This document shows positions 8,768 to 18,038 of a DNA stretch of 64,000 nucleotides, piece after piece. A program made the position numbers and the translations under genes. Positions within the stretch are counted from its first letter, which is position 1. Each line of letters starts with the position of its first letter. Under the pieces are notes generated by a model, which saw only the letters and a list, made by a program, of their open reading frames with translations, was not told the origin of the DNA and made no database searches. Source of the stretch: Armatimonadota bacterium (GTDB lineage Bacteria > Armatimonadota > UBA5829 > DTLH01). Location: positions 1 through 64,000 of the forward strand of contig JAKPFN010000147.1 in NCBI GenBank assembly GCA_029551395.1. Reading direction: 5' to 3'.

Positions 8768-9793
8768 TCACGCTACAACAACATCATCAAGGGAACGTCT
8801 GGGCGTAAGTCTGGGTTCTGAGCCATAACCTAACCTAAGCAGAATCTGCGGAAAACCGTCTACACCAATATTATCTCGCAACACTGGTCTAAGTTCTTCT
8901 GCTTCAATCGGCTGGTTTAGATAACCTGCATAGATCTCTTCTTTGCGAGCTACTAAAAGCAATCGTTGTAGTGCCTGACCTGCCGTAATCCAATCATGAG
9001 GTGTATCGCCAGGAGTTCCCAACACAGCAGCCAAGGGAGCATTTAACAGTGTCTTTCTGTCCTTAGCCCCTTGAGATTTTCCAACATTTAACTTTCGTAT
9101 CAAGAATGGAGCGACAGTCGAAGCCAGATTTCCCAAACCAAAAGCATAACCAGGGATACCGTCAGGAGCGTTAGATTTATTTGGCCTGAGCCACTCAACA
9201 AATTCTTCTCTAAAATCCGGCCGGGATAACAACAGTTCATCTCCCTTTGCCACCAGATCAGCTACAGCTTGTTTTTCGTCCTGACCAATAACATGCAGCC
9301 AGGCCCCTTCTGACTCAACAGCGGCCACTAGTTTAAAAACCACTGATTCAGGCACATTAAGGTTCTTGAAAGGTAGCCTATGGGTTCGACGTTTTGGGAT
9401 TATGTTGAATATCTGCTGGTCCTCATCTGTTGGATGATATTGACCACCAAGACTTACCACAGCTACAAGGTTCGCGTTCTTCGAGTCCGGTAAGATTTCC
9501 ACATGATCCTCGTAGCCAAAATATCGGATAGCTGCCCGAAGGTTAAATAATGCAGCAGCACAACTTATAAACAATTCCCGGTGTTCCGGGTCAACCTCCG
9601 GCAATTCCCTGCCACGGTCTGCATAAACCTCTATATGGCTGTTTGTAATCTTGAATATCCATGGCTGTGTGTTATGACCTGATGGAGCAAGAATGGCATA
9701 ACGGAGCATAAACTTCAGCTTTTCGATTTCACTGCCATCGGCAGGATAATCCTCTCTTGAGACATTCCAAAGATCAAGCGGATTATGTGTCAT
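8768..9793 (-). CDS. Acg-type nitroreductase family protein
   Basis: The product is 341 residues, the length of the two-lobed Acg subfamily rather than the roughly 200 residues of classical nitroreductases. The hallmark near the N-terminus is MLRYAILAPSGHNTQPWIFKI; later segments include PKRRTHRLPF and HDWITAGQALQRLLLVARK. Classical members reduce nitro compounds or quinones with FMN and NAD(P)H. Acg itself binds FMN without clear turnover, so the role here may be flavin storage or stress protection. AGGAGG lies 11 bases before the ATG. Confidence 0.8.
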   Translation of the reverse strand: MTHNPLDLWNVSREDYPADGSEIEKLKFMLRYAILAPSGHNTQPWIFKITNSHIEVYADRGRELPEVDPEHRELFISCAAALFNLRAAIRYFGYEDHVEILPDSKNANLVAVVSLGGQYHPTDEDQQIFNIIPKRRTHRLPFKNLNVPESVVFKLVAAVESEGAWLHVIGQDEKQAVADLVAKGDELLLSRPDFREEFVEWLRPNKSNAPDGIPGYAFGLGNLASTVAPFLIRKLNVGKSQGAKDRKTLLNAPLAAVLGTPGDTPHDWITAGQALQRLLLVARKEEIYAGYLNQPIEAEELRPVLRDNIGVDGFPQILLRLGYGSEPRLTPRRSLDDVVVA

Positions 9794-9854
9794 AACAGGT
9801 CAAATTCCTCCTACCTGATTCCTACCCCAACAAGCATCAAAGCTCACACACCAC

Positions 9855-9893
9855 ATAAAAAAATAGGGTCAGTGCCTTATGAGCCTGACCCTA
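9855..9893 (-). terminator. Rho-independent terminator of the metzincin-like gene
   Basis: On the minus strand the 9-bp stem TAGGGTCAG / CTGACCCTA is followed by a run of T residues (TTTTTTTA). It lies just after the stop of the 9916..11943 gene and separates it from the nitroreductase gene downstream. Confidence 0.9.
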
Positions 9894-9915
9894 GCTGCTT
9901 CAATATAAATTGATT

Positions 9916-11943
9916 TTAATGTTTCACTTTATACTCCCCGGCTAAATATACCCTTTCATCTCCCTTTACCTTTACAACAACTGGAATTTCTGCCTTTTCA
10001 GTCTGTCCCCCAGCCCAGGCTGTGTTGAATTCAGTCACGCAAGTAAATCCGTACATTTCCTGGTTATCTTTCTTTACTATTATTAGAAAGACGCCATTAA
10101 GGCCAACTACATGTATAGGCCCAAATGGATTGTCACTGAGAACACAACCGGTTTCTGTTGTATGTCTTCCGGCAGGTCGGTTTTTAAGTGCAAAGCGGCC
10201 TTTGCTGTCAGTCTTGCCTTTATGTACAGGTTTATTCTCGATAACTCGCAGTTCAGTCTGGAAAACTTGTATCTCTGCATCTGTTACGAGTTGGCCTTTT
10301 TCATCGTAGATCACAAGAGCAGACTGCTTAGGCATACAGTAGAGATATTCCCCGAAGTAACCACGCCGCTTGCCTTTTGTAACATTTAACCCTTGGACAT
10401 TGCTTGGAGAGTATAAGCTAAATAACCTTCCCAAATTAGGATGAGGGTCGGTTTCGCCTCCGCCCATAATTCCTCTATTCAAATAGCTATAACCTACACC
10501 ATTAACCTTGTTATCCGTAGGTTCAGTAATGAACTGGTAATCATCGATCAATCCTATCTGATGAGAGAGTTCATGCAGCCATGCATCATCAGGGCTTCCG
10601 ATATGGTTGAGATACTCATGTATCCCACCACTTCCTTTTCCCCAGGGATTATCATAAGCAGTCAAACCACGACCACCATCACATTCAAAATCAGTCTCAC
10701 CAACTCTATAAGGACCGCCGCCAAGCGCCACCATCTCGCCATCATCAACGTATTCCAGCTTACCCATCGCAACACGCTGAGTGATACCATCAGGCGCAAA
10801 ATCGTATTTTGAATACTCAAACAACCTGTTCATATACATCAACTGGCCCTGAAGCCAATCTTCACAGGACCTGGAACCAAACATGTTATACTTCGTTTCC
10901 ATCTGACTGAGCGCACCACGCTCGATCATAAACCTGTACATCAGCGCATTGGTCCTGATTGTAAGCTGGTCGTTATAAGTACAGTAACTCTCGCCATTCG
11001 GGATTATTTTGAAAGTCAGATCATGGTCTGCAGGATCCCATTGCCATTTCCAATCATAAGAAACCTTTTCACGTGGTTTCAGATCAGGAATATCACCCGA
11101 GGCTACTTCTTTACCATCAAGTATCCATACATATTTGCCGCCAAGCGGTCTTTTACCTTTGTTCTGGACGACAGCGGTAAATGTTACGCTCTCACCGAGG
11201 TCTGGTTGATGTTTAACATCCGGGTTTTGACAGATACCTATCTCTACCCTTGGGTTTTCTTTGGTTCGAACGTATTTCGTTACATCATAACGGTCATATT
11301 TGGGATTTCTCTCGATGATCAGAACATCAAGGTCACCTGTATCAGGATTAGGAGGCATGTATGACAGAGGTTCAGACCCAAATTTGACTCCATCAACAAG
11401 TATATGATGCGCACATCCTTCAGGGAATCCACCTCCACTGAAATGTATCTCGAAATAGTCGATATGCTCGATCGATGGGCCTAGAAACCGTGTTATCTCC
11501 CATCCTGGAGCATCCTTCAATGGAATTCTTATTGTCTTCCACTCGCCAGATGTATCACCAGCAAAAATGTGATTATCTTTTGCAGGCTGAATGCGAATAG
11601 TACTGCCATTGCGGTTCCACATATATAGAGTTGGATTCTGCCAGCCTAATTGCATCCCCTTTTGGGGTTTTACTTTAATCTCAAGATACTCTACATTGGT
11701 CAAGTTCCAGTCCGCATCTTTGAAAACAGGAAAAGTGAGATAATGTGTGCTCCAGTTGGAATGGTTTAGTGCTAAAGCAATCTTTCCTTCATTGACATTT
11801 TCAGTTACAGGATTCATTATAGCCAGATAAACACAGTCCATCGCACCACATGACCAAAGCTCTGGCATCTCAGTATAGTCAATCTGTGCCATTACCATAC
11901 CTGAGAACATTAATAGAATTGCCAGTATAAATGTACATCTCAT
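9916..11943 (-). CDS. Secreted metzincin-like protein with CARDB-type domain
   Basis: The product is 675 residues with a signal peptide (cleavage near MVMAQ, residue 19). An N-terminal beta-sandwich (about 30-190) is followed by a CARDB/APHP-like domain (about 230-330: VTFTAVVQNKGKRPLGG). A zinc-protease-like module follows, with HELSHQIGLID at 457-467, the metzincin pattern HExxHxxGxxD, and a possible Met-turn at 492 (IMGGG). A carboxypeptidase-regulatory-like beta domain (about 540-600: VTDAEIQVFQTE, KTDSKGRFAL) completes it. Family knowledge makes this a candidate extracellular zinc peptidase; substrate and activity are inference. It is a single gene with its own terminator. Confidence 0.65.
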   Translation of the reverse strand: MRCTFILAILLMFSGMVMAQIDYTEMPELWSCGAMDCVYLAIMNPVTENVNEGKIALALNHSNWSTHYLTFPVFKDADWNLTNVEYLEIKVKPQKGMQLGWQNPTLYMWNRNGSTIRIQPAKDNHIFAGDTSGEWKTIRIPLKDAPGWEITRFLGPSIEHIDYFEIHFSGGGFPEGCAHHILVDGVKFGSEPLSYMPPNPDTGDLDVLIIERNPKYDRYDVTKYVRTKENPRVEIGICQNPDVKHQPDLGESVTFTAVVQNKGKRPLGGKYVWILDGKEVASGDIPDLKPREKVSYDWKWQWDPADHDLTFKIIPNGESYCTYNDQLTIRTNALMYRFMIERGALSQMETKYNMFGSRSCEDWLQGQLMYMNRLFEYSKYDFAPDGITQRVAMGKLEYVDDGEMVALGGGPYRVGETDFECDGGRGLTAYDNPWGKGSGGIHEYLNHIGSPDDAWLHELSHQIGLIDDYQFITEPTDNKVNGVGYSYLNRGIMGGGETDPHPNLGRLFSLYSPSNVQGLNVTKGKRRGYFGEYLYCMPKQSALVIYDEKGQLVTDAEIQVFQTELRVIENKPVHKGKTDSKGRFALKNRPAGRHTTETGCVLSDNPFGPIHVVGLNGVFLIIVKKDNQEMYGFTCVTEFNTAWAGGQTEKAEIPVVVKVKGDERVYLAGEYKVKH

Positions 11944-12133
11944 TACTGCCTCTTACTCCCTTTTGGATTGATAATTATGGATAATTCAACCACGGCCAGT
12001 CAGGCTGCCATACATCAATGATACTACCAGAAGTCCTCTGAGATAAACACATCCTAGACTCCACGGGTTGAATAAGTCTGCTTCAACGGGTAAACGTTGT
12101 TGATAAATGACTCAAATTTAAGAGGTTTAAGGA

Positions 12134-12775
12134 TTGAAACAGACAACAGGTGAATCAGCAAAACACGCTGCAATGGAGGAACTGAAGACTCGGTCAATGG
12201 GAAAGGTGCCGAATCTATGTGCCCCTGGCCACCCTCTGGTCTGGGGAGAAGGATCTCTAGCAGCTAAAGTGGCAATAGTGGGCGAAGCGCCTGGTGATAA
12301 AGAAGAACAACTAGGCAGACCATTCGTAGGACCAGCCGGAGCGCTTCTTGATAGAGAACTAAAACAAGCAGGACTGGATAGAAAAGATATATGGATCACA
12401 AATGCCGTAAAATGCAGGCCAGTCAAAGAAATCAGCAAGCAGATTGTCAACCGATCTCCAACTGTTCGAGAAATACGAGGTTGGAGTGAGACACTGATGG
12501 AAGAACTGGAAATCATAGCCCCACAAATAATTCTATGCGCTGGCGCTGTCGCTGCAAGAGCGATTATACGTAAAGATTTCGCATTAACTAAAGAACGAGG
12601 CAGGTGGTTCAACGGCCCATTAGGAACAATGGTCATTGCAACTTTTCATCCGGCATATATCCTTCGTCAAACAGGAGAAGATTGGGACAGGACAATAAAA
12701 CTATTCAAATCGGACATAAGGAAAGTAGCAGAAGCCATCGAATCAGGCGAAAAAGAACCAGAAGCGCATATTTAA
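12134..12775 (+). CDS. Uracil-DNA glycosylase, family 4/UdgX-like, with incomplete cluster ligands
   Basis: The product is 213 residues, starting at a TTG with AGAGG and AAGGA upstream. It removes uracil from DNA in base-excision repair if active. Motif 1 is GEAPGDKEEQLGRPFVGPAG, followed by ITNAVKCRP; motif 2 is HPAYILR. The GEAPGD form lies between family 4 and the cross-linking UdgX branch, but the UdgX loop KRRIH is absent. Canonical family 4 enzymes hold a [4Fe-4S] cluster with four cysteines. Here the N-terminal CxxC is reduced to one cysteine (NLCAPGHP), and the cysteine expected after NRxPxxxEI is replaced (EIRGW). Only two of four ligands remain, so the cluster is probably lost. Confidence 0.85.
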   Translation: MKQTTGESAKHAAMEELKTRSMGKVPNLCAPGHPLVWGEGSLAAKVAIVGEAPGDKEEQLGRPFVGPAGALLDRELKQAGLDRKDIWITNAVKCRPVKEISKQIVNRSPTVREIRGWSETLMEELEIIAPQIILCAGAVAARAIIRKDFALTKERGRWFNGPLGTMVIATFHPAYILRQTGEDWDRTIKLFKSDIRKVAEAIESGEKEPEAHI

Positions 12776-12839
12776 AAAGTAGAGATTATTAATTCATGTA
12801 AATGGGTATAAGCATACAGACTCTCAGTTAGATTTATAA

Positions 12840-12860
12840 CATGGGGAATAATTCCCCATG
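12840..12860. promoter_or_regulatory. 21-base near-perfect dyad, operator-like
   Basis: CATGGGGAAT-A-ATTCCCCATG is symmetric over ten bases on each side of a central A. It lies 64 bases after the uracil-DNA glycosylase stop and about 77 bases before the small zinc-ribbon gene. No T-run follows and there is no loop, so it resembles a repressor-binding operator more than a terminator. The regulator is unknown. Confidence 0.45.
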
Positions 12861-12936
12861 AGGCTGCAAAGTGCTTGCTTGGCACAATTATTGCAGCGGA
12901 TTTGGCGGGTGTTGTATTTTGGAAGGGAGCCTGAAA

Positions 12937-13137
12937 ATGACAGTCAAGTGCTTCTGGTGTGGAGCCAGTAATGACAAGGCTTCTGATTACTGCGGGACAT
13001 GTGGACGAAAACTGCAGTGGTCCAGCTTTTTTAATGCGCTGCTGCGCCCATCTGTTGGCTGCCTCGTGAATGACAATCAATCAATATCCAAGGATCTGGA
13101 TCCAGTGGCTGCAAATACTCCTATTATCGCTGCCTGA
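12937..13137 (+). CDS. Small zinc-ribbon protein
   Basis: The product is 66 residues. The first 25 form a zinc ribbon with two Cys pairs, CFWCG and CGTCG, separated by about ten residues (NDKASDY). The tail has no recognisable domain. I chose the ATG at 12937 because GGAAGGGAGC stands upstream; the track start at 12871 has none. Such ribbons act in protein or nucleic-acid contacts, but no specific role can be given. An operator-like dyad precedes the gene. It ends about 80 bases from the convergent GAF gene. Confidence 0.6.
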   Translation: MTVKCFWCGASNDKASDYCGTCGRKLQWSSFFNALLRPSVGCLVNDNQSISKDLDPVAANTPIIAA

Positions 13138-13215
13138 GTAGATATGAATAGACCTATCACACTACCTGATGTAACCTCTCAACACTAAATAATTATTCGT
13201 TCAGACGAACACATC

Positions 13216-14595
13216 TCAGGCAACCAGTTCATGGTATCTATCTGATATGTGATCATGCTTTATACTCTCTATCGCTGGTGATACCGCAGCAGCAATTGTC
13301 TCAAGCAGTCTCATTCTTCTTTCATCTATAGAATATACCTCCGGTAGGAAAATGTTAAGGACACCTATCACTTTTCCCTGATAAGGCAGCGGCACTGAAA
13401 CTGCTATTCCATTGCTCCTGGCAAGAGTTCTCCAAGGCAGGAATTCCACATCGGAAAAGACTTCTCGTACGATCTGTACTTTACCTGTCTGAAATGCGCG
13501 GGCTGTATGACCACTGTGAAAACCAGGTCTGCGTTCCGGTTTGATCGAATAGGAATTGCCAACTGCTATAGATGAATCATCGATTCCGTATATTGCTGCA
13601 AGGGTAAGTTCATCAGCAGCATTATATGGCAGATAAACCGCAACAGCAGATGCCTTGAAGCCTCCTGCTACAACACGCACAAGCGTGGCACACAATTCAT
13701 CCAGATTGCTGGCTCCGACGAGTGACCAAGAGACCTTCTGTAAAGCATTCAAATCTTCCATCCGGCTTGCAGCTCCTCTATGAGCAAATTCATTTTCCAG
13801 ACTAAGCCCGATTACAAGCGCAATAACACCAGCTAACTCCAAACATTTTGTCTGGAGCCATACAGTCTGTGGATTCTGAAAAAATGCCAGCGACATAACA
13901 GAGGCCATGAAAACACTAACAGACCAGTAGCACATCGGGACAGCTATTTCATCTTGCTTGGATCCTGCAAGTGTCTGGGTTTCATAAATGAGCCAAGTGA
14001 GTAATGTCACAGATACAATTGAAGCAGCTAATCGTGGATCAATATTGGTGTTGCGAAGGATTTGGCCTATTTCATCTAACGCGCCGAGACGCCATCCTGC
14101 ATAGATTATGAATGTCAGAGCAATTGCTCTTGCATAACTCCTCCATCCTGTTCGATAACCACTTGCTCTGGCTTTTGACGCTTGAACTCCCATCAAAAGC
14201 AACATTATAGTAAGAGGAAACAACGTAAGCCGTAGTATCTGCAGGTATTCGGATACATTGCTTTTGGTAAGTAAATTTGTGGATGGCCCAATAACAGTTG
14301 TAGCTGTAAGTGCTGCAAAAGCGGCAGTATAGAAGAACCAACTCCTCCATCTGGAGTGTGCCAGCCTCATAAGACAGTGGGTAAAAGTTGTAAAATAGAC
14401 AGCACCAATAGCAGCATAAATACCTGCGTATATCACGGGAGTGATCGTTTTCACAGGCGGTTTGATCATAGTTGCAACCAAACCTATCCCCAAGCATAGT
14501 CCCCAAATAGCTAACCCAATTACCATGCTTATGGAAAGAGCTTTTTTCTTAGAGCCAGGCTGCCCATCATTACCAACATCTGTACAACTGTTCAT
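13216..14595 (-). CDS. Multi-pass membrane sensor with GAF domain
   Basis: The product is about 459 residues from the ATG at 14595, which has GAGGTAG upstream; the track start at 14679 adds 28 residues without a ribosome site. The N-terminal half has seven or eight predicted membrane helices (for example ALSISMVIGLAIWGLCLGIGLVA). The C-terminal part is a GAF domain, about residues 285-440, with VAVYLPYNAADELTLAAIYG and GIAVSVPLPYQGKVIGVLNI. There is no kinase, GGDEF or phosphatase module, so it is a stand-alone sensory or docking protein. The GAF domain would bind a small molecule in the cytoplasm. It diverges from the polysaccharide cluster. Confidence 0.7.
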   Translation of the reverse strand: MNSCTDVGNDGQPGSKKKALSISMVIGLAIWGLCLGIGLVATMIKPPVKTITPVIYAGIYAAIGAVYFTTFTHCLMRLAHSRWRSWFFYTAAFAALTATTVIGPSTNLLTKSNVSEYLQILRLTLFPLTIMLLLMGVQASKARASGYRTGWRSYARAIALTFIIYAGWRLGALDEIGQILRNTNIDPRLAASIVSVTLLTWLIYETQTLAGSKQDEIAVPMCYWSVSVFMASVMSLAFFQNPQTVWLQTKCLELAGVIALVIGLSLENEFAHRGAASRMEDLNALQKVSWSLVGASNLDELCATLVRVVAGGFKASAVAVYLPYNAADELTLAAIYGIDDSSIAVGNSYSIKPERRPGFHSGHTARAFQTGKVQIVREVFSDVEFLPWRTLARSNGIAVSVPLPYQGKVIGVLNIFLPEVYSIDERRMRLLETIAAAVSPAIESIKHDHISDRYHELVA

Positions 14596-14828
14596 AACTA
14601 CCTCGCTGCATAATACTTCTATCGCAGCGCGACAATACCGCTGATCATCACCGATACCATCTATATTGATTTTTGGCAAAAAAATGCTTCAAGCTCATGG
14701 TATTTACATCGGTCGGGCATGTTTTCTGAAGCCAAACAGTGGGTATCTCAATGTGCAGAACACTGGTGGGGATTATTTATTCCCAATTGTTACTTTAGCC
14801 ATGGTCGCAGGCAGTATAAGCTGCTTCT

Positions 14829-15881
14829 ATGCCGGAGGAAAAATTAGTGGAAACACATGTCGAAAACCTCGCTGGTAACTCAGCACCTATTGCTGCAACC
14901 GAAACAATTTCTGTGGTCATCCCACTTTATAATGAACGGGACAGCCTGGAACAACTGTTCACAGAATTAAACAACACTCTGAGGATGATCGGCAGACCGT
15001 ATGAGATCATATTCGTCAATGACGGCAGCACAGATGGTTCAATCGAAGTGCTGCATAAACTGTGTGAAAGAAGCCCTCTTGTTAAGATCATCGACTTTAG
15101 ACGTAATTTTGGCAAAGCTGCTGCTCTTGCCGAAGGATTCAAAGAAGCAAAGGGCGATATCATCTTTACACTTGATGCAGACTTGCAGGATGATCCCAGA
15201 GAGATCCCAAATTTTCTAAGGAAATTATCCGAAGGTTATGATCTGGTTTCAGGTTGGAAATACCATCGGCACGATCCTATTTCAAAGACACTCCCATCTA
15301 AACTATTCAATAAGGTAGCATCGGCAACCACTGGTGTTAAACTGCATGACTTCAACTGCGGGTTCAAAGCTTACAGGAGAGAAGTCATTGAGAATGTTAA
15401 TCTTTATGGCGAACTTCACAGATATATTCCTGCACTGGCATTTGGAAGCGGGTTTAAAGTAGCAGAGATAAGAATCAACCACAGGCCAAGAAAGTTCGGA
15501 AAATCCAAATACGGCATTGCAAGGTTCACTCGTGGCCTGTTGGATCTGCTTACGGTACTTTTCATCACTCGCTATACAAAGAAACCGCTCCATCTTTTTG
15601 GCTCTTTAGGGCTTTCGTTGCTTTTCGCAGGAACGGCAATAAATACTTACCTGGCAATCATTTGGCTCGGTGGAGAATCAATAGGTCGGCGTCCTTTGCT
15701 TATGTTGGGAGTACTCTTGATGATCCTGGGCGTTCAATTCATATCTCATGGACTTCTTGCTGAGATGATTACTCACATGAACAACAATCAGGATTCTTTA
15801 GTATCACGGAAAATTTGCAGGGCTGATGTTCAGGATGACTCACATAACATTCATCACGATGATGCCAAACCCTGGATGTAA
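14829..15881 (+). CDS. Family 2 glycosyltransferase, polyprenyl-phosphate type
   Basis: The product is 350 residues. The GT-A domain shows VVIPLYNERDSLEQLF, NDGSTDGS, the DxD-like DADLQDDP, and RPRKFGKSKYG, a signature of the DPM1/GtrB/ArnC branch. Two membrane helices follow (about 245-300). This branch moves a sugar from a nucleotide donor to undecaprenyl phosphate at the inner membrane, giving a lipid-linked sugar for later transfer outside. It opens a ten-gene plus-strand cluster. The ribosome site is weak (AGGCAG, 13 bases upstream), so the start is approximate. Confidence 0.85.
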   Translation: MPEEKLVETHVENLAGNSAPIAATETISVVIPLYNERDSLEQLFTELNNTLRMIGRPYEIIFVNDGSTDGSIEVLHKLCERSPLVKIIDFRRNFGKAAALAEGFKEAKGDIIFTLDADLQDDPREIPNFLRKLSEGYDLVSGWKYHRHDPISKTLPSKLFNKVASATTGVKLHDFNCGFKAYRREVIENVNLYGELHRYIPALAFGSGFKVAEIRINHRPRKFGKSKYGIARFTRGLLDLLTVLFITRYTKKPLHLFGSLGLSLLFAGTAINTYLAIIWLGGESIGRRPLLMLGVLLMILGVQFISHGLLAEMITHMNNNQDSLVSRKICRADVQDDSHNIHHDDAKPWM

Positions 15882-15924
15882 TTAATTATTTTACCTCATT
15901 AGATAATAAAAGGATCATTATACT

Positions 15925-17067
15925 TTGCGAATAAGTATTGTTGGCCCTTCATTCCCTTTCAGGGGTGGAATAGCGCATTATACTACGCTGCTTTGCAGTA
16001 GTTTAGGAGCCAGACATGAAGTCAGTCTGGTGTCTATGTCGCGATTATATCCCAAGCTGTTGTTCCCTGGCAGAACACAGACGGATACCAGCGAAGTAAA
16101 ACTTGCTATCGATAATGCAGAGCAGCTTGTTGATTCCATGAACCCATTTTCGTGGATTCGGGCATCGAACCGGATACGCGAATTAGCACCTGATCTGGTC
16201 ATTATTCAATGGTGGCATCCATTCTTTGCTCCTGCATTTGGCACAATTGCCCGCAGATGCAGGAAATTCTCCAAGGTAATGTTTCTTTGCCATAATGTGC
16301 TTCCGCATGAACAAACCGGGCCTGTCAGACTGCTGACGAAATTCGCGTTGTCCAGTGGGGATATGTTCGTAGTCCACTCAGAGGAAGACCTGCAGAATTT
16401 GAAGGATTTGATTCCATCTGCAAAGGTCAGAAAAGGCCGGCATCCAACTTATGAAGTGTTCAATCAGCACCCAATCGAAAAGCAGGACGCTCGTGCGGAA
16501 CTCAACTTGAAAGAGGATCAGAAAGTTATCCTGTTTTTCGGACTTATACGCGAGTATAAAGGGCTGAAGTACCTGATTCAGGCAGTACCATCGATCCTTA
16601 CAACTGTGGATATACAACTGCTGATAGTTGGTGAGTTCTACGATGACCGGGAGAAATATATCTCACTGATCAAAGAGCTTGGCATCGAGCATAAAGTGCG
16701 GATTAGAGACGAATACATACCAAACGAAGCTGTCGGAACCTATTTTGCGGCTGCTGACCTTGTGGTGCTTCCTTATATCTCAGCAACTCAAAGCGGCATA
16801 GCACAAATCGCTTACGGATTCGACCGGCCTGTGGTTACAACAAATGTCGGAGGGCTTGCAGAAGCTGTAAAACACGAGAAAACAGGACTTGTGGTGCCTC
16901 CGGCAGACCCAAAAGCACTTGCAGATGCAGTCGTGCAGTTCTTCAAAGAAGATTTGTCAGATAGTTTCGTGCATAACATCAGAGAGTTTCGAGAAGAGTT
17001 CTCTTGGGACAGAATGGTGGAAATCATAGAAGATTTAGCATCCAACAACAATGGAGACAGCAGATGA
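15925..17067 (+). CDS. Family 4 (GT-B) glycosyltransferase
   Basis: The product is 380 residues, starting at a TTG with AAAAGGA upstream. The N-terminal glycine-rich loop GPSFPFRGGIAHYTTLL binds the acceptor side. The C-terminal half has the GT4 donor-site segments FGLIREYKGLKYLIQAV and SATQSGIAQIAYGFDRPVVTTNVGGLAE. This retaining enzyme would add a sugar to a lipid-linked intermediate on the cytoplasmic face. The stop overlaps the start of the next gene by four bases (ATGA), so the two are translationally coupled. The sugar is not identifiable. Confidence 0.88.
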   Translation: MRISIVGPSFPFRGGIAHYTTLLCSSLGARHEVSLVSMSRLYPKLLFPGRTQTDTSEVKLAIDNAEQLVDSMNPFSWIRASNRIRELAPDLVIIQWWHPFFAPAFGTIARRCRKFSKVMFLCHNVLPHEQTGPVRLLTKFALSSGDMFVVHSEEDLQNLKDLIPSAKVRKGRHPTYEVFNQHPIEKQDARAELNLKEDQKVILFFGLIREYKGLKYLIQAVPSILTTVDIQLLIVGEFYDDREKYISLIKELGIEHKVRIRDEYIPNEAVGTYFAAADLVVLPYISATQSGIAQIAYGFDRPVVTTNVGGLAEAVKHEKTGLVVPPADPKALADAVVQFFKEDLSDSFVHNIREFREEFSWDRMVEIIEDLASNNNGDSR

Positions 17068-18038
17068 GAGCACTGGTCACAGGAGCTACAGGGTTCATTG
17101 GCAGTCATCTTACATCCAAACTGATAGAATCTGGGCATAAAGTAAGGGCTTTTGTTCGCCAGACCAATGATAGCAGTTGGCTTGAATCGATCGGCGCAGA
17201 GATTGTTCACGGTTCGCTCATCGACCTTAATGCGGCACAGGAAGCATGTAAAGATGTAGATATTGTCTTCAACCTTGCTGGCCGAATGGGCGGATATAAA
17301 TCTACTGAGCAAGAAATGCGGCTTGTGAATGTTACCGCAGTTGAAACCCTACTGGAAGCTTGCCAGAAAAGTGAGGTTCAGCAGTTTATACACTGCAGCA
17401 CACCTGGAGTAGTAGGGATGGTTGGAATAGCACCAGAATGTATGCCATATAACCCGACTGGTCCTTATGAGCACACAAAGTACGAAGGGGAACGCATCGC
17501 ACTCCAGTACCATGACAATGGCAAGGTTCCTGTAACAGTGGTGCGACCTGACTTTGTATATGGGCCTGGAGACCTTCATAAACTAAAGATGTTTAAAGCA
17601 ATCCAGGAAGGCCGCTTCCCTATCATCGGCAGTGGTAACAGCCTCATTCATCCTACTTATATTGATGATATAGTCAGCGGATTCGAATTAGTAGCTAATA
17701 ATGAAGCAGCCTACGGTGAGAAGTTCAATTTCGCTGGACCACGCCCGGTAACGATAAAAGAGCTTGTTACAACAATAGCAGATAAGCTCAATGTTAAAGT
17801 TACCAGGCTTCGGATTCCAGTACCAGCGGCAAGACTTGCTGCAGTTGGAGCTGAAGTAGCTGCAAAACTGGTATCCAAAGAACCAATAGTGACTCTTTAT
17901 CAGATAAACTTCTTCACCCGTGACCATGCTTCTGACATTTCAAAGGCCAAACAGATTTTAGGATTTCAACCTCAGGTTGATCTCCAGGAGGGCATAAATA
18001 GAACAATCCAATGGTACAAAATACAGAGTCACCTTTAA
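17064..18038 (+). CDS. NAD-dependent sugar epimerase/dehydratase
   Basis: The product is 324 residues from the ATG at 17064; the track start at 17004 lies inside the upstream gene. The Rossmann loop is VTGATGFIGSHL and the catalytic pair is in YEHTK (YxxxK), with a serine/threonine just upstream in HCSTPGVVG. This extended short-chain dehydrogenase acts on a nucleotide sugar, or, as in related hopanoid and sterol enzymes, on a lipid. Its place between glycosyltransferases and DUF362 genes favours sugar modification. The end overlaps the next gene by 28 bases. Confidence 0.85.
   Translation: MRALVTGATGFIGSHLTSKLIESGHKVRAFVRQTNDSSWLESIGAEIVHGSLIDLNAAQEACKDVDIVFNLAGRMGGYKSTEQEMRLVNVTAVETLLEACQKSEVQQFIHCSTPGVVGMVGIAPECMPYNPTGPYEHTKYEGERIALQYHDNGKVPVTVVRPDFVYGPGDLHKLKMFKAIQEGRFPIIGSGNSLIHPTYIDDIVSGFELVANNEAAYGEKFNFAGPRPVTIKELVTTIADKLNVKVTRLRIPVPAARLAAVGAEVAAKLVSKEPIVTLYQINFFTRDHASDISKAKQILGFQPQVDLQEGINRTIQWYKIQSHL

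Noticed and set aside
14666-14878. 70-residue plus-strand ORF before the GT2 gene
   Set aside because: It overlaps the GT2 start, has no ribosome site and contains no recognisable domain.
15303-15593. Antisense ORFs over the polysaccharide cluster and elsewhere
   Set aside because: Each lies opposite a well-supported gene and has no independent start signal or domain.
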